A stretch of DNA of 10,951 bases from Methylorubrum extorquens (GTDB lineage Bacteria; Pseudomonadota; Alphaproteobacteria; Rhizobiales; Beijerinckiaceae), in assembly GCA_019695455.1 (NCBI GenBank), contig JAEUAC010000317.1, forward strand, positions 1-10,951. Direction: 5' to 3'. Under the pieces are notes generated by a model, which searched no databases, was not told where the DNA came from, and saw only the letters and a list, made by a program, of their open reading frames with translations. Shown here in pieces: positions 6,898 through 10,951 of the stretch (position 1 is its first letter; each line of letters starts with the position of its first letter). Position numbers and translations under genes: made by a program.

Positions 6898-8511
6898 TCA
6901 GGCCGCGATGGACGTCTGCGGCTCGGCCGCCCGCACGTCGGCGTCGACATGCGCCTCGAAGCGCTTGAAGTTCTCCTGGAACATGGCGACGAGGCGCTTC
7001 GCGGTCTCGGCGAAGGCCGCCTTATCCTGCCAGGTCTTCACCGGGTACAGGATGTGCGGCTCGACGCCCGGCACCGAGGTCGGCACGGCGAAGCCGAAAT
7101 ACGGATCGCGCCGGAAGTCGGCCTTCGCGAGCGAGCCGTCGAGCGCGGCCGTGAGGAGCCGACGCGTCACGCGGATCGGCATGCGCCGCCCGCCCGTCGC
7201 GACGCCGCCGCCCGTCCAGCCCGTGTTCACGAGCCAGCAATCGACGTGGTGCCGCTCGATCAGTTCGCGCAGGAGGTTGCCGTAGACGGACGGGTGCCGC
7301 GGCATGAAGGGCGCCCCGAAGCAGGTCGAGAACGTCGCCTCCGGCCCCTTCAGCCCCTTCTCCGTCCCGGCGACCTTGGCCGTGTAGCCCGACAGGAAGT
7401 GGTACATCGCCTCCGCGCCCGTCATCTTGGCGATGGGGGGCAGCACGCCGAAGGCGTCTGCCGTCAGCATCACGATGTTCTTCGGATGCCCGGCCCGGCC
7501 GGTCGAGGACGCGTTCGGGATGAAGTGGATCGGGTAGGCGCAGCGCGAGTTCTCGGTCTTCGAGGCGTCGTCGAAGTCCGGCACCCGCGTGATCGGGTCG
7601 TACACGACGTTCTCGAGCACGGTGCCGAAGCGCTCGGTGGTCGAGTAGATCTCCGGCTCGGCATCGCGCGACAGACGGATCGTCTTCGCGTAGCAGCCGC
7701 CCTCGAAGTTGAAGATGCCCTGCGGGCTCCAGCCGTGCTCGTCGTCGCCGACCAGCGAGCGGTTCGGGTCGGAGGACAGCGTCGTCTTGCCCGTGCCGGA
7801 CAGGCCGAAGAAGATCGCCGCGTCGCCGTCCGCGCCGACGTTCGCCGAGCAGTGCATCGGCATGACCTTCTTCGCCGGCAGCACGTAGTTGAGATACGTG
7901 AACACGGACTTCTTCATCTCGCCCGCGTAGGACGTGCCGCCGATCAGCACGATCTTGCGCGAGAAGTCGCAGGCGATGATCGTGTCGGAGCGGCAGCCGT
8001 GCCGGGCCGGATCCGCCTTGAAGGACGGCAGGTCCAGGATGGTCAGCTCCGGCACGAAGCCCGGCAGCTCGCCCCTGTCCGGACGGATCAGGAGGTTGCG
8101 GATGAACAGCGAGTGCCAGGCGTATTCCGTGAAGACGCGGACGCGCACCCGGTGCGCCGGGTCGGCGCCGCCGTAGAGGTCCTGCGCGAAGAGCGACTTG
8201 CCCTTCGCCAGGGCCTGGAAGTCGGCCAGGATGGTGTCGAACTGGTCGCGCGTGATCGCGCCGTTGTTGTCCCACCAGACGTCGTTCTCGGTGTCCGCGT
8301 CGCGGACGACGAACTTGTCCTTGGGCGAACGGCCCGTGTGGATCCCGGTATCGGCCGCGAGCGCGCCGCCCTGGATCAGATGCGCCTCGCCGCGCGCGAG
8401 CGACTGCTCGGCCAGCAGCGCCGCCTCGAGGTTCCACGAGACCCCGGCGAGATCGGTCAGGCCGAACGTGTCCGCCCCGTGGGCTTCGTTGAAGGTACCG
8501 ATGTTGTTCAA
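6898..8511 (-). CDS. pckA: Phosphoenolpyruvate carboxykinase (ATP)
   Basis: A 537-residue ATP-dependent PEP carboxykinase (EC 4.1.1.49), the cytoplasmic enzyme that converts oxaloacetate plus ATP to phosphoenolpyruvate, CO2 and ADP at the entry to gluconeogenesis. Signature segments are RSPKDKF (61-67), GGTSYAGEMKKS (191-202), the kinase-1a loop GLSGTGKTTLS (236-246), metal-binding DDEHGW (256-261) and GGCYAKTIRLS. All catalytic blocks appear intact. I place the start at TTG 8511 because GGAGGG sits 6 bases before it, the encoded N-terminus (NNIGTFNEAHGAD) looks family-like, and the length then matches ATP-type enzymes. An ATG at 8574 in the same frame would add 21 arginine-rich residues and lacks comparable support. 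It is followed by an aldo/keto reductase and lies near divergent chvI, an arrangement known from rhizobia and relatives. Confidence 0.96.
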   Translation of the reverse strand: MNNIGTFNEAHGADTFGLTDLAGVSWNLEAALLAEQSLARGEAHLIQGGALAADTGIHTGRSPKDKFVVRDADTENDVWWDNNGAITRDQFDTILADFQALAKGKSLFAQDLYGGADPAHRVRVRVFTEYAWHSLFIRNLLIRPDRGELPGFVPELTILDLPSFKADPARHGCRSDTIIACDFSRKIVLIGGTSYAGEMKKSVFTYLNYVLPAKKVMPMHCSANVGADGDAAIFFGLSGTGKTTLSSDPNRSLVGDDEHGWSPQGIFNFEGGCYAKTIRLSRDAEPEIYSTTERFGTVLENVVYDPITRVPDFDDASKTENSRCAYPIHFIPNASSTGRAGHPKNIVMLTADAFGVLPPIAKMTGAEAMYHFLSGYTAKVAGTEKGLKGPEATFSTCFGAPFMPRHPSVYGNLLRELIERHHVDCWLVNTGWTGGGVATGGRRMPIRVTRRLLTAALDGSLAKADFRRDPYFGFAVPTSVPGVEPHILYPVKTWQDKAAFAETAKRLVAMFQENFKRFEAHVDADVRAAEPQTSIAA

Positions 8512-8517
8512 GCTCGT

Positions 8518-8523
8518 CCCTCC
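8518..8523 (-). promoter_or_regulatory. Ribosome binding site fixing the TTG start of pckA
   Basis: GGAGGG on the minus strand lies 6 bases before TTG at 8511. It is the strongest Shine-Dalgarno near the gene and decides the start in favour of TTG over the upstream in-frame ATG. Confidence 0.75.
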
Positions 8524-8552
8524 GCGCGCCCGCCCTGAGACGACGGCGCGCT

Positions 8553-8571
8553 CCGCCACCCTTCGTGGCGG
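8553..8571. repeat. Stem-loop in the pckA leader
   Basis: A perfect 7-bp inverted repeat (CCGCCAC and GTGGCGG) with a 5-base loop lies 41-60 bases before the pckA TTG start. It may form a hairpin in the leader RNA or serve as a protein site. No T-run follows on the minus strand, so a terminator is unlikely. Confidence 0.35.
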
Positions 8572-8600
8572 CACTGGTCCAAGGCCATGTGCCGCAAAGC

Positions 8601-8621
8601 CGCGCGCACCTCAAGCGCGCG
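8601..8621 (-). terminator. Possible weak terminator hairpin after the hugZ-like gene
   Basis: Seven-base arms of alternating C and G (8601-8607 and 8615-8621) enclose a 7-base loop, 12 bases past the TAA of the hugZ-like gene. On the minus strand only a short T-run (GGCTTTG) follows. It may partly separate that gene from pckA, or be chance in GC-rich sequence. Confidence 0.25.
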
Positions 8622-8633
8622 CTCCCACCGTCC

Positions 8634-9374
8634 TTAAGGCCGGGCCCTCGCCGCGCCGGCCAAAGCGGCCAGGATGCGGCGCAGGTCGCCCGGCGCGGCG
8701 GCCCGCTCCGGGAAGGGAACCCGCGCCGTCAGGTCGCCGGCCGCGAGATCGATCCCGTCCGGATCGCAGCCCGTCGCCCGCCAGGCCGCCTCCGGGGCGC
8801 CGGCGAGACGGGTCGCGTAGAGCGCGATCGCCTCCAGGTGGTCCTCGTTCATGTGGGCGACGGCGCCCTCCTCCGACGCCTCCAGCCCCTCGGCCCCCGT
8901 CATGTCCGTCCCGATCTCGGCCGCCCCGAGGCGGGCCGCGCGGGCGAAGCCGCCGTTGAGGCTCGCGCTCCCGATCGCCATGCGGCGGAAGGCGAAGTCC
9001 GGGAAGTCGGCGTAGAGCTCGGCCTTCGGGTGCCGCCGGAGGAAGCGGCTGCGGACCCGCGGCGCCTCCGTCCGCTCCACGCGCCCGACCACCGTGAGGC
9101 GGGGATGGGCCAGCGGGTCGCCCCGGCCGGGCGCCGCGAGCAGCAGCGAGGCGCGCGGATCGGCGTCGAGGTTGCCGGCATGTGCCGCGAGCCCGGAGAG
9201 GAGGAGCAGCGGCGCGCCGTCGAGGTCGGTCGCGACCGTCACGAGCGAGCAGAACGGATCGCCCGTCTCGCGATCCAGCGTCGCGAGGGCGCCGCTGCGG
9301 GTGGTCCGCAGGAGGTGCTTCGCCTCCGCGATCGGATCGAACCCGCCGGTCGCGGGGGCGTTACTGTCGGCCAT
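8634..9374 (-). CDS. HugZ-type haem-utilisation / pyridoxamine 5'-phosphate oxidase-like protein with DUF2470
   Basis: A 246-residue cytoplasmic protein with a split-barrel flavin-binding fold (residues about 15-150) and a C-terminal DUF2470 domain (about 165-245). TRSGALATLD, LLLLSGLAAHAGNLDADPRASLLL (59-79, FMN/PNPOx-like core) and NGGFARAARLGAAEI mark the first part; AVAHMNEDHLEAIALYA with HMNEDH at 174-179 marks DUF2470. This architecture is that of the HugZ/HutZ family, some of which bind and break down haem; others are merely called pyridoxamine-phosphate-oxidase-like. Haem breakdown is therefore possible, not shown. The ATG at 9374 is preceded by two GGAG-type sites in close succession. 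It diverges from chvI across 95 bases and points toward pckA on the same strand, 122 bases away. No haem uptake genes are in view. Confidence 0.85.
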   Translation of the reverse strand: MADSNAPATGGFDPIAEAKHLLRTTRSGALATLDRETGDPFCSLVTVATDLDGAPLLLLSGLAAHAGNLDADPRASLLLAAPGRGDPLAHPRLTVVGRVERTEAPRVRSRFLRRHPKAELYADFPDFAFRRMAIGSASLNGGFARAARLGAAEIGTDMTGAEGLEASEEGAVAHMNEDHLEAIALYATRLAGAPEAAWRATGCDPDGIDLAAGDLTARVPFPERAAAPGDLRRILAALAGAARARP

Positions 9375-9469
9375 TCGCTCCTGGCTCCAGGCTGCCGGAT
9401 TTGGTGATCGCGTCCGGCGGGCCTATTGAGCGCGCTGGCCGGATCTCGGCGCGGTGTGAGGAGATACGC
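9375..9469. promoter_or_regulatory. Divergent hugZ-like/chvI promoter region with a possible chvI promoter
   Basis: On the plus strand TTGGTG (9401-9406), a 17-base spacer and TATTGA (9424-9429) make a modest sigma-70-type promoter that would start chvI RNA near 9436. A dyad GCCGGA (9394-9399) and TCCGGC (9413-9418), 13 bases apart, straddles the -35 box. A second small dyad, CCTGG-CT-CCAGG (9380-9391), overlaps the ribosome site of the hugZ-like gene. Box matches are only about half of consensus. Confidence 0.35.
9458..9463 (+). promoter_or_regulatory. Ribosome binding site fixing the TTG start of chvI
   Basis: GAGGAG lies 6 bases before TTG at 9470. This strong site, together with the receiver domain starting at once after it, decides the start. 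Confidence 0.8.
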
Positions 9470-10168
9470 TTGCCGACCATCGCTCTCGTCGACGACGATC
9501 GCAACATCCTGGCCTCCGTCTCGATCGCCCTCGAGGCAGAAGGCTACCGGATCCAGACCTACACGGACGGCGCGTCGGCCTTCGACGGCCTCCGGCAGAC
9601 GCCCGCCGACCTCGCCATCCTGGACATCAAGATGCCCCGGATGGACGGCATGGAGCTGCTGCGGCGCATCCGGCAGAAATCCGACATCCCGGTGATCTTC
9701 CTCACGTCCAAGGACGAGGAGATCGACGAGCTGTTCGGCCTCAAGATGGGCGCCGACGACTTCATCCGGAAGCCGTTCTCCCAGCGCCTGCTCGTCGAGC
9801 GCGTGAAGGCCGTCCTCCGCCGCGGCGCGCCCAAGGACGCGACCGCCCCCAAGGAGACGGACGCCAAGGCCCTGGAGCGCGGGCAGCTCACGATGGATCC
9901 CGAGCGGCACAATTGCAGCTGGAAGAACGAGCCCGTCACCCTCACGGTGACCGAGTTCCTGATCCTGCAGGCGCTCGCCACCCGGCCGGGCGTGGTGAAG
10001 AGCCGCAACGCCCTCATGGACGCCGCCTACGACGATTCCGTCTACGTCGACGACCGCACGATCGACAGCCACATCAAGCGGCTGCGCAAGAAGTTCAAGG
10101 TCGTCGACAACTCGTTCGACATGATCGAGACGCTGTACGGTGTCGGCTACCGCTTCAAGGAAGCCTGA
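9470..10168 (+). CDS. chvI: OmpR-family response regulator ChvI
   Basis: A 232-residue two-component response regulator, partner of the ChvG sensor. The receiver domain (about 3-115) has the acidic pair Asp8/Asp9, phosphoacceptor Asp52 in LDIKMPRMDG, Thr79 and Lys101 in FIRKPF. A winged-helix output domain (about 135-230) ends in the typical RTIDSHIKRLRKKFK and YGVGYRF motifs. The sequence pattern (TIALVDDDRNIL start, MPRMDGMELLRRIRQKSDIP, LTSKDEEIDELFGLKMGADD) is that of ChvI/BvrR/ExoR-linked regulators of Hyphomicrobiales, which control envelope, acid-stress and host-interaction genes in relatives. The start is TTG at 9470 with a strong GAGGAG site; the longer frame from 9182 runs antisense through the hugZ-like gene and is not credible. 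The sensor gene overlaps its 3' end, indicating an operon. Location next to pckA supports the assignment. Confidence 0.93.
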   Translation: MPTIALVDDDRNILASVSIALEAEGYRIQTYTDGASAFDGLRQTPADLAILDIKMPRMDGMELLRRIRQKSDIPVIFLTSKDEEIDELFGLKMGADDFIRKPFSQRLLVERVKAVLRRGAPKDATAPKETDAKALERGQLTMDPERHNCSWKNEPVTLTVTEFLILQALATRPGVVKSRNALMDAAYDDSVYVDDRTIDSHIKRLRKKFKVVDNSFDMIETLYGVGYRFKEA

Positions 10169-10951
10169 GGCCCCGGCGGACACCCTGCCGGATCTTCGGG
10201 ACGGCGCCGCCGCCGACCGATCGCGACGGGGCCTCATCGGCCTCCGCCGCGCGGGCCGCGCGATCGCCCGCCGGGCGTCGTCGAGCCTCACGCGGCGCAT
10301 CGTCGTGCTCAACCTCGCCGGCCTCGTGGTGCTGCTGGCCGGCTTCCTCACGCTCAACCAGTTCCGCCAGGGCCTGATCGAGGCCCGCGTCGCGAGCCTG
10401 CTCATCCAGGGCGAGATCATCGCCGGCGCCATCTCGTCCTCGGCCACGGTGGAGCCCGGCGGCATCACCATGGATCCCGACCGGCTCCTGCAGATGCAGG
10501 CCGGCGACAATCCGGGCCCGATCGACGAGGCCCCCTCCCCGCTCGAGTTCTCCATCAGCCCCGAGCGCGTGGCCCCCCTCCTGCGCCGCCTCGTGACGCC
10601 GACGGGGACGCGGGCCCGCATCTACGACCGCGACGGCACGCTGATCGTCGATTCCCGCAACCTCTACCGGCCGGGCGACCTCGGCCGCTCGGCCGTGGCG
10701 GCGCCCACCAAGGCCCGGCCGAGCCTGCTCGAACGCGTGCTGACCGCGATCTTCGGCCTGTTCCGGGGCGAGGGCGGCCCCTTCGAGGAAGTGGGCCCGG
10801 TCGACGCGCGGGCCCTGCCGGAGGTCGGCCGCGCGCTCGGCGGGCAGGCCGCCTCCTCCGTGCGGGCGAACCCCGACGGCGAGACGATCGTCTCGCCGTC
10901 GGGGTTCGCCCGCACGGAGGAGGCGGCCTGCCCGCCGAGCGCGCGGCCGAC
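10140..10951 (+). CDS. chvG: Sensor histidine kinase ChvG, 3'-partial and corrupted at the end
   Basis: The N-terminal part of the membrane sensor kinase that pairs with ChvI. The frame opens after a stop at 10122; the only usual start codon is GTG at 10140, overlapping chvI by 29 bases, with no clear ribosome site (coupled translation is likely). Residues 1-52 are cytoplasmic and arginine-rich, 54-73 form transmembrane helix one (IVVLNLAGLVVLLAGFL), and then comes the stimulus-sensing periplasmic region (QFRQGLIEARVASLLIQGEI, later ARIYDRDGTLIVDSRNLY). The HAMP, histidine and ATPase domains are beyond the window. From about residue 250 (base 10888) the bases are the exact reverse complement of the preceding 64, so residues after GETIVS are not trustworthy and do not look like a ChvG continuation. 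The gene is probably intact in the organism and broken only in this assembly. Confidence 0.85.
   Translation, partial: MSATASRKPEAPADTLPDLRDGAAADRSRRGLIGLRRAGRAIARRASSSLTRRIVVLNLAGLVVLLAGFLTLNQFRQGLIEARVASLLIQGEIIAGAISSSATVEPGGITMDPDRLLQMQAGDNPGPIDEAPSPLEFSISPERVAPLLRRLVTPTGTRARIYDRDGTLIVDSRNLYRPGDLGRSAVAAPTKARPSLLERVLTAIFGLFRGEGGPFEEVGPVDARALPEVGRALGGQAASSVRANPDGETIVSPSGFARTEEAACPPSARP
10824..10951. repeat. Perfect 128-bp palindrome at the end of the sequence (fold-back)
   Basis: Bases 10824-10887 are the exact reverse complement of 10888-10951, with no mismatch and no loop, and the palindrome ends at the last base given. As a check, the plus-strand chvG frame and the minus strand in this stretch encode the same peptide (RANPDGETIVSPSG and onward). 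The centre coincides with a naturally self-complementary stretch GAGACGATCGTCTC (10881-10894) that encodes ETIVS. The likely cause is a contig-end or library fold-back, not a genomic element. A real hairpin telomere or inverted insertion is the less likely alternative. Confidence 0.95.

Noticed and set aside
5799..6950. 383-codon minus-strand frame covering the aldo/keto reductase region
   Set aside because: Most of it is an out-of-frame shadow of the aldo/keto reductase; only its last 63 codons, beyond that gene, were kept as a possible small ORF.
6949..8538. Long plus-strand open frame of 529 codons opposite pckA
   Set aside because: It is antisense to a clear, full-length PEP carboxykinase, shares its wobble position and encodes a low-complexity Arg/Ala/Val/Asp-rich sequence with no domain; typical shadow of a GC-rich gene.
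10664..10915. Minus-strand 83-codon ORF at the right end
   Set aside because: Antisense to chvG and partly created by the fold-back palindrome; its first 30 residues duplicate the plus-strand reading of the same palindrome.
1..10951. CRISPR array, tRNA/rRNA, insertion sequence, prophage or toxin-antitoxin module
   Set aside because: No direct-repeat array, transposase or phage-like protein, or RNA gene signature was seen on either strand; the genes look like ordinary chromosomal loci.
10888..10951. Real truncation or fusion of ChvG
   Set aside because: The apparent new C-terminal residues are only the translation of the inverted copy of the preceding bases, so a genuine gene fusion is not supported.

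Overview
This is a very GC-rich window (roughly 70% or more by eye) with strong G/C bias at codon third positions. Gene order and protein style point to an alphaproteobacterium of the order Hyphomicrobiales, most likely a Methylobacterium-like organism. The main evidence is the linkage of pckA with a ChvI/ChvG two-component system, which is typical of rhizobia and their relatives. The genus is inference. No tRNA, rRNA, CRISPR array, insertion sequence or prophage gene was seen.

Layout. (1) 12-2437, plus strand: an FAD-linked D-2-hydroxyacid (D-2-hydroxyglutarate-type) dehydrogenase overlaps by one base a PfkB/KdgK-type sugar kinase; a hairpin follows. (2) 2493-3191, minus: a secreted DUF4142 protein, preceded by a good match to a general-stress-response (EcfG) promoter. 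(3) 3509-4570, plus: an integral-membrane acyltransferase whose 3' end overlaps by 11 bp the convergent L-2-hydroxyglutarate-dehydrogenase-like flavoprotein gene (4560-5654, minus). (4) 5662-5990, minus: two possible tiny coupled ORFs in an otherwise empty gap. (5) 6047-9374, minus: hugZ-like gene, pckA, then an aldo/keto reductase 8 bp behind pckA. (6) 9470 to the end, plus: chvI, then an overlapping, incomplete chvG.

How the genes may work together. ChvI/ChvG is an envelope and acid-stress sensing pathway that in relatives also affects central carbon metabolism. PckA is the gluconeogenic gate from oxaloacetate to phosphoenolpyruvate. The two 2-hydroxyacid dehydrogenases feed 2-oxoacids and electrons into central metabolism and respiration. 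No single pathway ties all the genes together, and I see no clearly new defence or biosynthetic system.

The most striking anomaly is at the right end. The last 128 bases (10824-10951) are a perfect palindrome with no loop. It folds chvG back onto its own complement and stops exactly at the last base. This looks like an assembly or library fold-back at a contig end, so the final 64 bases should not be trusted as genomic sequence. The most useful biological leads are the stress promoter before the DUF4142 gene, the tiny ORF pair at 5662-5990, and the TTG starts of both pckA and chvI.
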